A stretch of DNA of 64,000 nucleotides from contig NZ_AP024646.1 of NCBI RefSeq assembly GCF_019977235.1, forward strand, positions 5,208,001 to 5,272,000, written 5' to 3'. Each line of letters opens with the position of its first letter. The first letter of the stretch is position 1. The DNA is from Arthrobacter sp. StoSoilB5. Lineage in GTDB: Bacteria; Actinomycetota; Actinomycetes; Actinomycetales; Micrococcaceae. The notes under the pieces are model-generated. The model was not told the origin of the DNA and searched no databases. It saw only the letters and a program-made list of their open reading frames with translations. The position numbers and the translations under genes were made by a program. Shown piece by piece: positions 49,819-60,000 of this stretch.

Positions 49819-50956
49819 GCGCAATGATGGCCAGCAGCGCCATGTGGATCCCGGTGAGGTCGCCAAGGTAACCCAGAAGCGGCGGGCCGGCCAAGAACGC
49901 GACGTAGCCAATGGTGGAGACCACGGAAACCCGGGCGGCCGCGTGCTTCGGATCATCGGCTGCAGCGGACATGCCCATGGGGAACGCAAGCGCGGCACCA
50001 ACGCCCCAGAGTGCAGCACCAACGCCGGCCAGCACCACGTTTCCGGCAAAGACGAACAACCCCAGGCCCAGCGCTGCGGCGGCCATGCTGGCACGTAGTA
50101 CTGCCACTCGGCCGAACCTGTCAATGACTTTGCCGCCGAGGAACCGCATCCCGGTCATAGCCGCAACGAAGAGCGCAAAGAGCAGTGCACCGGTCGCTTC
50201 GGAGGCACCCAGGCCGTCAACGGCGGCCTTTGCAATCCAGTCGTTTCCGGCCCCTTCCGTGAGCGTCGCACCCAAAACCACCACACCGATGAGTATGGTC
50301 CGGCCGTCCCGCCAAGCGGTGGGTCCCTTGGGAGCCGGCGCACCGTCGTCGAGCGTTTCAACCACTGCAGCCTCGTGCGGCAGGAAGTACCGCGGTACGG
50401 TCAGCACGAGGACAACAGCAAGGGCGGCGATCACGAGCAAATGCTCCGGCAGGCCGACACCAAGTTGCGAGAGTCCTGCGCCAATCAAGGCGCCCACAAA
50501 CGCACCGCCGCTGAACGCAGCATGGAACTGCGGCATGATGGTGCGCTGGAGCCGGTGTTCGACGTCGGCCCCTTCGATGTTCTGGGCCACGTCCCACAGG
50601 CCGATGCCGATGCCAAAGAGGAAGAGCGCCATGGCCGTAGCTGGAACGGACGCGGCCATCAGGGAGAACGCGATGGCCGCACCGGCAGCGCCCGCCACAA
50701 TACCGGCCACACGGACCGTATTCGCGGTGCCGATCCTGCCCACCACCCAGCCAGCGGACGGCAAAGCCACCAATGAACCGACGGCGGTGCAAAGCAAAAG
50801 CGTGCCCATTTGACCGGAGGTCAGGCTGAGGGCCTCCGTAACGGCTGGAATGCGTGCCGCCCAGCTGGCAAATACCAAACCGTTCATGGCGAAGATCAAG
50901 AACGTCGCCATGGCCGCTGCGTTGACGTTGGTGGTGCTTCTGGTGCTGGTGGTCAT
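49763..50956 (-). CDS. MFS transporter
   Basis: The 397-residue protein has twelve hydrophobic segments and MFS loops (GWVVGRIGTANTV, KVIDRFGRVAVLRASM). It overlaps the DeoR stop by 4 bp and so is translated after the regulator. Sugar-type efflux or uptake is suggested by the DeoR partner, but the substrate is unknown. Confidence 0.85.
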   Translation of the reverse strand: MTTSTRSTTNVNAAAMATFLIFAMNGLVFASWAARIPAVTEALSLTSGQMGTLLLCTAVGSLVALPSAGWVVGRIGTANTVRVAGIVAGAAGAAIAFSLMAASVPATAMALFLFGIGIGLWDVAQNIEGADVEHRLQRTIMPQFHAAFSGGAFVGALIGAGLSQLGVGLPEHLLVIAALAVVLVLTVPRYFLPHEAAVVETLDDGAPAPKGPTAWRDGRTILIGVVVLGATLTEGAGNDWIAKAAVDGLGASEATGALLFALFVAAMTGMRFLGGKVIDRFGRVAVLRASMAAAALGLGLFVFAGNVVLAGVGAALWGVGAALAFPMGMSAAADDPKHAAARVSVVSTIGYVAFLAGPPLLGYLGDLTGIHMALLAIIAPILVALLLAGVAKPLRAK

Positions 50957-51720
50957 GCAATCACAACTTCCACGGAGAGTTTGTCGAGCCGGACAAGATC
51001 TTCAACGGATGGCTTCAGGTCTGTCACGATGACGTCCACAGCCTCCATGTCGGCAACCAAGGCCACCGCGCTGGCATTCCACTTGCTGCCGGAGCAGGCC
51101 ACTATCACCCGCGACGCCGATTCCAGGCCGGCGCGCTTCACCGCGGCGTCGTCCAGGTCGTGGGCCAGCAGTCCGTCCTTAAGATTCAGCGCGCATGGCG
51201 TGACGACGGCGGTGTCGAACCGCAGCGAGCGGATGTTCGCTTCGGTCATGGGTCCGCGGAAGGACCTCTCGCCGGGAATGAGGCTGCCTCCGGGGAGAAT
51301 GAGCTCCGGCCTGCGGCCTTCCTTGGTGTGCATTAGCGCCTCAACGCCGTGCAATGACATCGGCATCACTGTAAGTTCCCGCTGGCCCAGCCGACGCGCG
51401 ATCTCGGTGGCGGTGGATCCGCTGTCCAGCCACACATGCTCGCGGTCCTTCAGCAGCGCATCAACAGCCGCTGCTATTTTGAGCTTCGCATCGTGTTCTT
51501 CCAGTTCGCGCTGCCCATAGCCGGGGTTGTCGCCGCGCGCTACCAGGCTGCGGGCGCCGCCGTGCACCCGCTTCAGCACTCCATTGGCAGCGAGGATCTC
51601 AAGGTCTCGACGGATCGTGGCGCCCGATGCTCCCGTTGCGGCGACCAGCTCGTCCACCGATGCTTCTTCGCGTTTACGCAGCAGCTCGCCAATGAGCCGG
51701 TGGCGGTCAGCAGTTCCCAT
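50953..51720 (-). CDS. DeoR-family transcriptional regulator
   Basis: The 255-residue protein has the DeoR HTH (RHRLIGELLRKREEASVDELVAATGASGATIRRDLEIL) and a DeoR sensor domain (HVWLDSGSTATEIARRL). DeoR proteins usually bind sugar phosphates. It precedes and overlaps the MFS gene. Three TGATCA half-sites lie just upstream (51750-51776). Confidence 0.9.
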   Translation of the reverse strand: MGTADRHRLIGELLRKREEASVDELVAATGASGATIRRDLEILAANGVLKRVHGGARSLVARGDNPGYGQRELEEHDAKLKIAAAVDALLKDREHVWLDSGSTATEIARRLGQRELTVMPMSLHGVEALMHTKEGRRPELILPGGSLIPGERSFRGPMTEANIRSLRFDTAVVTPCALNLKDGLLAHDLDDAAVKRAGLESASRVIVACSGSKWNASAVALVADMEAVDVIVTDLKPSVEDLVRLDKLSVEVVIA

Positions 51721-51749
51721 GCTTCAAAGGTATCAACCGTATGCCCAGA

Positions 51750-51776
51750 TGATCATTCAATCTGATCATTTGATCA
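51750..51776. promoter_or_regulatory. TGATCA repeats in the deoR promoter
   Basis: TGATCA occurs at 51750-51755, 51763-51768 and 51771-51776, spaced by 7 and 2 bases. Palindromic hexamers repeated in this way are typical of DeoR operators, so autoregulation is likely. Confidence 0.6.
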
Positions 51777-51779
51777 CAG

Positions 51780-51937
51780 ATGCTCTCTCACATCCCAACC
51801 CTTAAACCCGAATGCTCTCTCACATCCCAACCCTTAAACCCGAATGCTCTCTCACATCCCAACCCTTAAACCCGAATGCTCTCTCATCAACTGAGAGAGC
51901 ATCGGGCGTAAAGGGCCATGATGTGAGAGAGCGTGCG
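51780..51937. repeat. 32-bp tandem repeat family (GCTCTCTCACATC core), locus 2
   Basis: Three identical contiguous 32-bp units (51780-51811, 51812-51843, 51844-51875) read ATGCTCTCTCACATCCCAAC followed by CCTTAAACCCGA. They end in a perfect hairpin ATGCTCTCTCA-TCAAC-TGAGAGAGCAT (51876-51902), after which one unit follows in opposite orientation (to about 51937). The block lies between the deoR promoter and the ABC-F stop codon. Confidence 0.9.
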
Positions 51938-51939
51938 GA

Positions 51940-53622
51940 TTAGCGGGCGCGCTCCACTCGTTTCTCATCCCATACGGGTTCCTCGGACTCGTAGACCTTG
52001 CCGTCGGAGCCGAAGATCAGGAAGCGGTCAAAGGACTTGGCGAACCAACGGTCGTGGGTGACAGCCAGGACGGTTCCCTCAAAAGCATCGATTGCCCGCT
52101 CCAAAGCCTCGCCGGAGTGCAGATCCAGGTTGTCGGTTGGCTCGTCAAGGAGCAACAACGTGGCTCCGGAAAGCTGCAGCAGCAGGATCTGAAAACGCGC
52201 CTGCTGGCCACCGGACAATGACTCGTACTTCTGTTCCGACTGCCCAGCCAATCCGTACGAGTCCAAGGCGCCAGCGGCGGCTTCGCGCGGCAGGCCCGAT
52301 CGGTGTTCGTCTCCCCGGTGCAGGATCTCCAACAAGGTCCGGCCCAGCAAATCAGGGCGAACGTGTGTCTGCGCGAAGAAGCCGGGCCGGATACGGGCAC
52401 CCAATTTCACAGTTCCTTCATGCGGAACTTCAGCTATGACAACGTCCGATACCGGCAAGTGCTCCCGCTCGGGATCGGTGCCACCCGTAGCGAGCAAGCG
52501 AAGGAAATGGCTCTTGCCGGAACCGTTGGAGCCCAACACGCCTACACGATCACCGAACCAGATCTCCGTGGAGAACGGCTTCATGAGGCCTGTCAGTTCA
52601 AGCTTCTCCGCCACGACTGCGCGCTTGGCGGTTCGCCCACCTTTGAGGCGCATTTTCACATTCTGCTCAATGGGCAGGGCCTCGGGTGGTCCGGCCTCCA
52701 GGAACTTTGCAAGACGGGTTTGCGCTGCCTGGTACCTGTTGGCCATGTCAGACCGGAACGCGGCCTTGTTCTTGTACATGTTGACGAGTTCTTTGAGCTT
52801 CACATGCTCCTCGTCCCAGCGCTTGCGGAGTTCCTCGAACCGGGCGTTCCTGTCGGCGCGCGCCTCTACATACGAGCCGAAACCGCCACCGTGGATCCAC
52901 GCACCGGCACCATTGATGCCGGGTTCAAGCGTCACGATTCGTCCGGCGGCGTTGTTGAGCAGCTCGCGGTCGTGGCTGATGAACAGCACGGTCTTCTTGG
53001 ATTCGTTGAGCTTGGATTCGAGCCAGCGCTTACCGGGGACGTCAAGGTAGTTGTCTGGTTCGTCCAGAAGCAGCAGTTCATCCGGACCCGCAAACAGGGC
53101 TTCCAACACGAGGCGTTTCTGCTCGCCACCGGACAGCGTCGAGGCGCGGCGGAACTGTGCTTTGTCGAAGGATATTCCCAAAGCCGCCATGCAGACTTCG
53201 TCCCAAACGGTCTCGACGTCGTAACCGCCGGCGTCTCCCCAGTCCACGATCGCCTGGGCGTACTTCATTTGGGTGGGTTCGTCGTCGTGCTCCATCATGG
53301 CGAGTTCCGCCTCTTCAACCGCCTTGGCAGCTGCCGCGAGGCCGGCTTGGGCCGTGGAAACCAGCAGATCCCGGACGGTTGATTCGTCCCGGACCTGGCC
53401 CACGAACTGCCGCATGATGCCCATGTTCCCGGATCGGCCAACAACGCCCTCGTCCGGTGTGAGATCGCCGGAAATGATCTTGAACAGCGTCGTTTTGCCG
53501 GTTCCGTTGGGTCCAATCAGCGCAGTCTTGGTGCCGTCAGGCACCTTGAAGGTCACGCCGTTGAGCAGCTGGGTGCCGTCGGAGAGGAAGTAGTCGATGC
53601 CGGAAACGTCAATATGGGCCAC
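51940..53622 (-). CDS. ABC-F family ATPase
   Basis: The 560-residue protein has two ATPase domains (Walker A GPNGTGKTT and GSNGSGKSH; signatures LSGGEQKR and LSGGQQAR; Walker B LLLDEPDNYLD and LLLDEPTDNLD) and a coiled linker with many charged residues, without membrane segments. ABC-F proteins act on ribosomes, either for translation factors like EttA or for antibiotic resistance. The GTG at 53622 begins VAHIDVSGIDYF after a GGGAAG site. Confidence 0.9.
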   Translation of the reverse strand: MAHIDVSGIDYFLSDGTQLLNGVTFKVPDGTKTALIGPNGTGKTTLFKIISGDLTPDEGVVGRSGNMGIMRQFVGQVRDESTVRDLLVSTAQAGLAAAAKAVEEAELAMMEHDDEPTQMKYAQAIVDWGDAGGYDVETVWDEVCMAALGISFDKAQFRRASTLSGGEQKRLVLEALFAGPDELLLLDEPDNYLDVPGKRWLESKLNESKKTVLFISHDRELLNNAAGRIVTLEPGINGAGAWIHGGGFGSYVEARADRNARFEELRKRWDEEHVKLKELVNMYKNKAAFRSDMANRYQAAQTRLAKFLEAGPPEALPIEQNVKMRLKGGRTAKRAVVAEKLELTGLMKPFSTEIWFGDRVGVLGSNGSGKSHFLRLLATGGTDPEREHLPVSDVVIAEVPHEGTVKLGARIRPGFFAQTHVRPDLLGRTLLEILHRGDEHRSGLPREAAAGALDSYGLAGQSEQKYESLSGGQQARFQILLLQLSGATLLLLDEPTDNLDLHSGEALERAIDAFEGTVLAVTHDRWFAKSFDRFLIFGSDGKVYESEEPVWDEKRVERAR

Positions 53623-53689
53623 CGCCCAATCTTCCCACGGCCAGGTATTAAGGCTCGACGGCGGAACGTGGCGCGGGTGCCTAAGCGGG

Positions 53690-54952
53690 CTAAGCGTCCG
53701 GCTTTCGCCGGGCAAACTGCGGGGCGTGCTCGGGGCGTGGGCCGAAGGCAATCATCCGCGCAGGCAACTTCCGGAAAGCTGGGAATTTACGGACTACAAA
53801 GAGCAGTAGCTTCGGCGGCTTGGGCTCCTTACCCGCCATGACCTGTGCGAAGACAACGCGATGCAGCACCCGTTGAAATGTCTGCACGATCAGGGTTGGC
53901 GGCCACCGCCGCTTCTGGACGGCGGCGAGGTGATGGTCGTCGAGTGTTTTGCTCAGCAGCGGTGACGCAATGATCCGGGCCGCTGCGACGGCATCCTGCA
54001 CCGCCAGGTTGATCCCCACACCACCGGCGGGTGACATCGCATGGGCCGCATCCCCAATCAGTAGGAGTCCCGGCTTATGCCATCGGGGTAAACGGTTGAG
54101 TTTCACGTCCAGCAGGTGGAGATCATCCATGGATCGGATGTTGTCCACGCGGTCGGCAAGATCTGGCCGCAACCTGGCAACGCGTGTGCGGAACGCCTCA
54201 ACGCCTTCCGCCCGCAGCTTGGGGTCGAGGCCCTTCGCCGCAAGGTAGGCGATCTGATGGAAATCCTTCCGCGTCAAACTCAACAGAACGTCCGAAGTCC
54301 CGAAACTGGGCGAAATCGACGCCACGGGTTCCCTCTCATCGGCGTTCCTCGGAAGCCGGAACCACCACGTATCGAACGGCACCGGAAACTCGCGCGGGAC
54401 CAGACCGGCCCGCGCACGAAGCACGGAACCACGGCCGTCACATCCCACCGTCAAGGCAGCCTTCAGTTCGCCCGTCCCCACAATCTCGCCAGTCAAAGGA
54501 TCCCGGGTTCTGTACGCCACGCCCGAAACAACCCCGGACTCCTCACGCAGAAGCTCTGTGGCCTCGGTGTTCATCCGGAGCGTGAAGGTGGGTTCCTGCC
54601 TGGCTGCTTCCACAAGGAAGTTCAGCAAGTCCCACTGGGGAACCATGGCCACGTAGTTGTAGGGCGCCCTGAGTAGCCCGAAATCGGCAAGGACCACAGA
54701 GTCCCCGGTCCGTGCGGGCAGCCGGAAATTTCCGAGCTTGCTCTGGGGGAGCTGGCGGAACCCTTCACCCAACCCCAGTTCGTCGAGGAGGCGAATGGTG
54801 GAGGCGTGCACAGTGTCGCCGCGGAAATCCCGCAGGAAGTCGGCGTGTTTCTCCAGCACTGTGACTTCGACGCCGGCACGGGCCAGCAGCAAGCCAAGCA
54901 CAATCCCGGCCGGCCCTCCGCCAACCACAACGCACTGCTTGCTGCTGTCCAT
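53690..54952 (-). CDS. FAD-dependent monooxygenase
   Basis: The 420-residue protein has the FAD-binding GGGPAGIVLGLLLARAGVEVTVLEK, the DG-type motif TVGCDGRGS and GDAAHAMSPAGGVGINLAVQDA of PHBH-type monooxygenases. These hydroxylate aromatic or polyketide compounds. Substrate and partner are not evident; it starts 13 nt after the penicillin-binding protein stop. Confidence 0.88.
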   Translation of the reverse strand: MDSSKQCVVVGGGPAGIVLGLLLARAGVEVTVLEKHADFLRDFRGDTVHASTIRLLDELGLGEGFRQLPQSKLGNFRLPARTGDSVVLADFGLLRAPYNYVAMVPQWDLLNFLVEAARQEPTFTLRMNTEATELLREESGVVSGVAYRTRDPLTGEIVGTGELKAALTVGCDGRGSVLRARAGLVPREFPVPFDTWWFRLPRNADEREPVASISPSFGTSDVLLSLTRKDFHQIAYLAAKGLDPKLRAEGVEAFRTRVARLRPDLADRVDNIRSMDDLHLLDVKLNRLPRWHKPGLLLIGDAAHAMSPAGGVGINLAVQDAVAAARIIASPLLSKTLDDHHLAAVQKRRWPPTLIVQTFQRVLHRVVFAQVMAGKEPKPPKLLLFVVRKFPAFRKLPARMIAFGPRPEHAPQFARRKPDA

Positions 54953-54965
54953 AGCTTCTCCCGAG

Positions 54966-56951
54966 TTAGCCGGCGGCGGTGAGGAACGACTTCAACAACG
55001 GCCCGCTGGTGGTCGCACCCAGGCCGCCGTCTTCCACGAACACCGCAACCGCCAGGTCTCCGTGGACCGCAACGATCCATGCGTGCGTCTTGGGCGGATC
55101 GTCATTGCCGAACTCTGCGGTTCCCGTTTTTGCCCCGACCGGTGCACCGGGTACCTGGGCGAGGAATCCTGCGTGTCCGGAGGTCACCACTGCCCGCATC
55201 ATGTCGGAGAGCGCGGCGGCCTCCTCCTTGGTAATTGGCTTGGTAGACGCCGGCGAGGCTGGCGCGGTGCTGGCGGAAGCTGACGACGGCGGTGCGCTGC
55301 CACTTTCCGTAGGCATCGCTCCAGCACTGGAGTTCTGCGCATCAGCGTTCAAAACCAGTTGAGGCGAGACCGGAGCGCCGTTGGCGACGGAGGCCGCCAT
55401 GATGGCCGCAGATAATGGCGAGAAGAGCACCTTCCCTTGGCCGATCATCGATGCTGCATGTTCGGTGCCTTCGGCTGCACCGGGGACGGAACCGAGGAAG
55501 GCGTCGGCCCCGAGTTTGGGCGCTTCCACGGCAATGCCCAGTGCCATGGCCGCGGATTCAAGCTGGTCCTGGCTAACAGTGTCACGGGCATTGATGAACG
55601 CGGTGTTGCAGGAGTGTGCAAAAGCATCCCGCAGGGCCACCGAGCCCAAGGAGCTCTCCGGGTAGCCTTCGGCGTTCTTGAAGGTCCTGCCATCAACAGT
55701 CAGGGTCGGGGTGCATTCGACCTTGGAATCAGGCGTGGCGCCGTTGCGGAACAGCGCCAGGGAATCGACGATCTTGAACGTCGAGCCCGGAGCGTATTGC
55801 CCCAGCATCGCCGTGTTGTAACCGTTGCTGCCAGGGCCGGATGCGGCCGCGAGGACAGCTCCAGTGGAGGGCTTGAGAGCAACAATGGCTGACGCCGGCT
55901 CTACCCCGGCAAGCGTTTCTTCGGCCAGTTGCTGCAGCTTCAGGTCAAGGGTGGTCTTGAGCGTTGTTCCGGGCGCGGGGAGCGACGAGAAGAATACTTT
56001 GGTAGCAGGGGTCTCGCCTTGGGACTTCGCCTCCTGCTTAGCGACTATCTCCACACCATCCTTGCCACGCAACAGCGAATCGTATTTCTGCTGAAGGCCA
56101 CCGGTTCCCGTGGTGTCACCGGCCCGCAAGGCGCCATTGGACTTTTCGATCTGCTCGGCACTTGCCTGACCCACACTTCCCAACAGGGCCCGGGCGAACG
56201 TGCGTGTCGGCGCCAAAGCCATGGAGTCCAGGATGCTCACCCCACCCGGAATGGCATTAATCTTTGCTTCGGTAATTTCAGGGGTATATGCGCGGAGGAC
56301 GATGCCTTCAACAAAAGCCTGCGGGCCCGAGGCTGCCACCTGCTTGGCGTACTCTTCAGGATCAAGGCCGAGCAAAGCAGCCATTGCCCGTGCGGAGGTA
56401 TCCGCCTGATCGGCGGGAAGCTTGGTCTTGTCGATTCCAACGCGGAATACAGGGCGGTCTTCCACAATCGGAGCATCCCCGGCGCCGAGGATCTGTCCGC
56501 GCTGGGCAGGGACCGTCTTAACGGAGAGGGTCTCGCCATCCGAGAGCTCCGGCGCGAGGAGCTGGGGATTCCATCGAACGGCCCACTTGTCACCGGACTT
56601 TTTCAACGTGGCCTGGGAGCTGTACTCCCATTTGGCCGAGCCGATGTTCCAGCTGTAGTTCAACGGGAAGGTCGCTGTCCCGCCGTCGAGCTTCACCTCA
56701 CCCGACTGGACCGAGGGCTTCGCGTTGAGTCCCTCAAACACCGCTTTGAGTTCATCGTTGGCCGCAGCGGCATCCTTGCCCTCGACGGTGAGTGAACCGA
56801 CGTCGAGCGCGCCCAGGGAGGAGGCGAGCTGCTTCGCTGCAGTTTCCGCACCGGCGCGGCCGTCATCGCAAGCCGTCAGCGAACCAGTCATCACCAGCGC
56901 TACCAAGCCAAGGACAAGATTCCGTGTTCTCATTTTCCCCATTTGCGACAT
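54966..56951 (-). CDS. Penicillin-binding protein (transpeptidase) with an NTF2-like domain, lipoprotein
   Basis: The 661-residue protein has a signal peptide with lipobox TGSLTAC, an NTF2-like MecA_N domain, a PBP dimerisation domain, and a transpeptidase domain with Ser390 in APGSTFKI (SxxK), SCN (HSCNTAF) and KTG (VGAKTGTAEFG). It crosslinks peptidoglycan outside the membrane. The start is uncertain among three near Met codons (56951, 56942, 56933). Confidence 0.9.
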   Translation of the reverse strand: MSQMGKMRTRNLVLGLVALVMTGSLTACDDGRAGAETAAKQLASSLGALDVGSLTVEGKDAAAANDELKAVFEGLNAKPSVQSGEVKLDGGTATFPLNYSWNIGSAKWEYSSQATLKKSGDKWAVRWNPQLLAPELSDGETLSVKTVPAQRGQILGAGDAPIVEDRPVFRVGIDKTKLPADQADTSARAMAALLGLDPEEYAKQVAASGPQAFVEGIVLRAYTPEITEAKINAIPGGVSILDSMALAPTRTFARALLGSVGQASAEQIEKSNGALRAGDTTGTGGLQQKYDSLLRGKDGVEIVAKQEAKSQGETPATKVFFSSLPAPGTTLKTTLDLKLQQLAEETLAGVEPASAIVALKPSTGAVLAAASGPGSNGYNTAMLGQYAPGSTFKIVDSLALFRNGATPDSKVECTPTLTVDGRTFKNAEGYPESSLGSVALRDAFAHSCNTAFINARDTVSQDQLESAAMALGIAVEAPKLGADAFLGSVPGAAEGTEHAASMIGQGKVLFSPLSAAIMAASVANGAPVSPQLVLNADAQNSSAGAMPTESGSAPPSSASASTAPASPASTKPITKEEAAALSDMMRAVVTSGHAGFLAQVPGAPVGAKTGTAEFGNDDPPKTHAWIVAVHGDLAVAVFVEDGGLGATTSGPLLKSFLTAAG

Positions 56952-56997
56952 TATGCCCCGTTCCCCCGACAGTTTCTCGTCGCGACCACAACCCGGA

Positions 56998-57030
56998 CCC
57001 GCCCCGCCCAATGGAGCGGGGCGGGGCGGG
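56998..57030. terminator. GC-rich hairpin after the glycosidase gene
   Basis: CCCGCCCCGC pairs with GCGGGGCGGG with a loop of about 8 bases, between the GH31 stop and the PBP start on the minus strand. It lacks a T-tract but is very stable. Confidence 0.6.
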
Positions 57031-57045
57031 CTCTGGAGAGTCCGA

Positions 57046-60000
57046 TTACGGGGCACAGGTGAACTTGGCATCACCCCAGACGCCATGCGCGCCGTTGATG
57101 GAACCGGACGGATCCACAACGAGCTCCACATATGCCGCACCAGTCAGATCCACGGACACCGACTCCGGAGCGAACCCCGGAGTGTACGTGCGCGACTGGT
57201 ACTTGTTCACTCCATCGGCATTGACCTTGAAGATGATGTTGCCGCCAAAGCCGCTCTCAAGACCGACCTGCGAGGTGAACGCCGTGCATTTGCCGCCCAG
57301 GTAGTACGTGATCCTGGATGCGGCATGAACACCCAGGCCCTTGGCGAAGACCGGCTGTTTGCCTGTGGCAGGGTCGGTGTAGTTGATGGCCAAAGGCTTG
57401 TCAGGCGACGACGCCGAGTCCTTGTTAGCCACATTCTTACCTATCACGCCGTAGCCATTGAGGGCCTGGACCCACGGGGTTTCGGAGGCGTACACCGTGC
57501 CGTGCGGCACGTCAGGCAGCGGCTGCGATGTCACCTTCCAGTCGAAGAACTTCACCCGAGTGTCCGTGGGCAGCGTGACGGACGCCAGTTCCTTGGTGGG
57601 GTTGAGCCGGACCGTGTTGGAGAACGCCTGGTACTTGTACTGCGTATATTCCGGGGACGGACCGTTCGCGTTGTTGCGGCCTAGTTCGGACACCGCCACC
57701 ACGGCCCCGTTGAGCACCGATGGCTGCAACCAGTTGGGGAAGAAGATGGACTGCTTTTCCATGCTTCCATCGGTATATGTCAGCGTCAGGGTCGGGCTGG
57801 TCCCGTTGCCCACAGCGGCCGATCCGAGGACGGCCAAGTGCGTTCCCTTGCCCTTGACGGCGATCGTCTGTGCGGAGAGCGCTACAGAGTTGGGGACATC
57901 CGGGCCCACCGCTGGCCAGGTGTACTCCACCTGCTTGGGCGTGCCCGCTTCCACCGTCACAGTACTGCCAGGCCGTACGCCGCCTGCGGGAATGGGAGCG
58001 GCAGCCAGCTGCTCGGCAGCGAAGGTGGCCCCTCCGCCGTCGAAGTTTCCGAGCGCCTTACCGGCCAAAGTAGTGACGGAAACGGTGTTGTATGCCGCCG
58101 CCAGCGAGCCGTATGCGACGTAGATCTGGTTAGCGCCCGTCACCGACTGCTCGCTTGAGTCAGAGGCAGCGTACGACGCCGAGACCCGCACGGTCTGTTG
58201 TCCCGCCTTAGCGCTGGAGCCGGGTGAGATGACGAACGTGGCGGTGGCTGACGCACCTGCTTCGACCTTGGCTGCAGTGGTTCCGGAGGAAGAAACGACG
58301 GTCCAGCCCTCCGGCAGCACCGTTGACATCACGACATTGGTCTTGGCCTTGCTACCGGTGTTGACGAACGCCGCCGTAACAGTGGTTTCCTGGTCCTGGA
58401 ATACCTGCTGTCCCGTTGTGACGCGAACTTCAGCAGCGGTGTCTTCCTGGCTCTTGCCACCGAGCGCGCCGGCCTGCTGAAGCTGGATCGTGGCAGACGC
58501 GTTGGAGGCGATGGAGCCGGTCTTCACGAAGACGGTGCCGTTGTTGGCCTCGTCGAAGTACCAGCCGGTTGATGCTGCATCATAGGCATCCTTGTTGCTG
58601 TGCTGAGCGAGCTTGGTGCCGCCGATCATGACATCCTTGGGCGCTGCCCCGGCGTGGACCTTGAGCTGGTAGGGGCGAGCTGTGGCCTTGCCGTTGTAGT
58701 CGCCCTTCCGCTCATTGATGGTCACCTTGACGCTGCTGTCACCCTTGCCCGGAGCATTCACTTCGAACAGCTGGCTGGAGGCCTTGCCGTCCTTGTACTC
58801 GCGGGTTACTTTGTCGTCCTCGTAGAGCGTGAAGGCGCTCTTGCCCTGTGCGAAGACGTCCAAGGTGATCATGGAGTCTTCCGGGACCAAAGAGGCGTTG
58901 CGTGCCACGATGCCCTGCGGCACCACTGCTCCGGCACGGACGAAGACCGGCAGCTTGTCCAGTGGCGCGTTGTAGCCGTTGAGGATCTGGCCGCCCTGGT
59001 AGAGCTTGCCGGTCCAGTAATCCACCCATTGCTCGCCAGCGGGGAGGAAGATCCCGTTGCGGACGTCCGTCTGGGTGAAAACCGGAGCCACAAGGAAATC
59101 GGAGCCCAACATGAACTGGTTGTTCGCCTCGGCACCGTAGGACCATTGCTGGTCGGGGAACTCCAGAGCCATGGAGCGCATCATAGAGACGCCTGTGTCA
59201 GAGGCGTTGTGGGCGAGTGTGTAGATGAACGGCATAAGCTGCTGACGGAGTTGCAGGTACTGGCGGTTGATAGCCGTGGCCTGGTCGCCGTAGAGCCACG
59301 GACGCTTGTCCGTGGCCGCCCAGCCGGACATTGAGTAGAGCGCCGGAGCGAAGGCCTTCCACTGAAGGTCGCGGACGTAGGACTCGGGCGAGCCGCCGAA
59401 GATGCCGTCCACATCGCCGGTGGTGAATGCCAATCCCGAGTTTCCAGCACCGGTGAGGGCCGAGACCTGCCAGCGAACGGCGTCGAGGTTTCCTGAATGG
59501 TCGCCCGTCCACTGCATGCCGCAACGCTGGGAGCCGGCCCAGCCTTCAACCATGAGTGAAGTGCCGCGGGCGTTCGAATACTGTTCGATGCCACCGTGCG
59601 CGGCCTCGCAACCGGTAAGCGCCTGGCGGTAACCCTGGCCCACCCAAGCGACGTCAAGCTTGCGCAGCCGTACTCCGGCCTCGCCAACTTCGTACTCCTG
59701 GTTGGTGAGGGAACGCTGTGTCCAGAGGCCAACTTTGAGGTCAGTTTCTTCCTCGATGTTGTTCACTGTTTCCGGGAGTTGCTGGTATTCGCAGCCGTAG
59801 CCGTCATTGACCAACATCCAGCCGGCAGGCATATCGTTCTCAACGAACTTCCGTGCCGTCTTGATGGCGTCGGGCGTACGCTGCTTGGCGCCGTCGGGAT
59901 CGCCAAAGCCGGACGACGAATAGCCGGGGTTGGAGCGGTTGTAGCAATCGGCGTCGCCGTATTCCAAGGCATAGACCGGCGGCATTATCGGCTTGCCGGT

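Noticed and set aside
51780..51937. Possible CRISPR array at locus 2
   Set aside because: Three identical contiguous units with no spacers, followed by a hairpin and an opposed unit.
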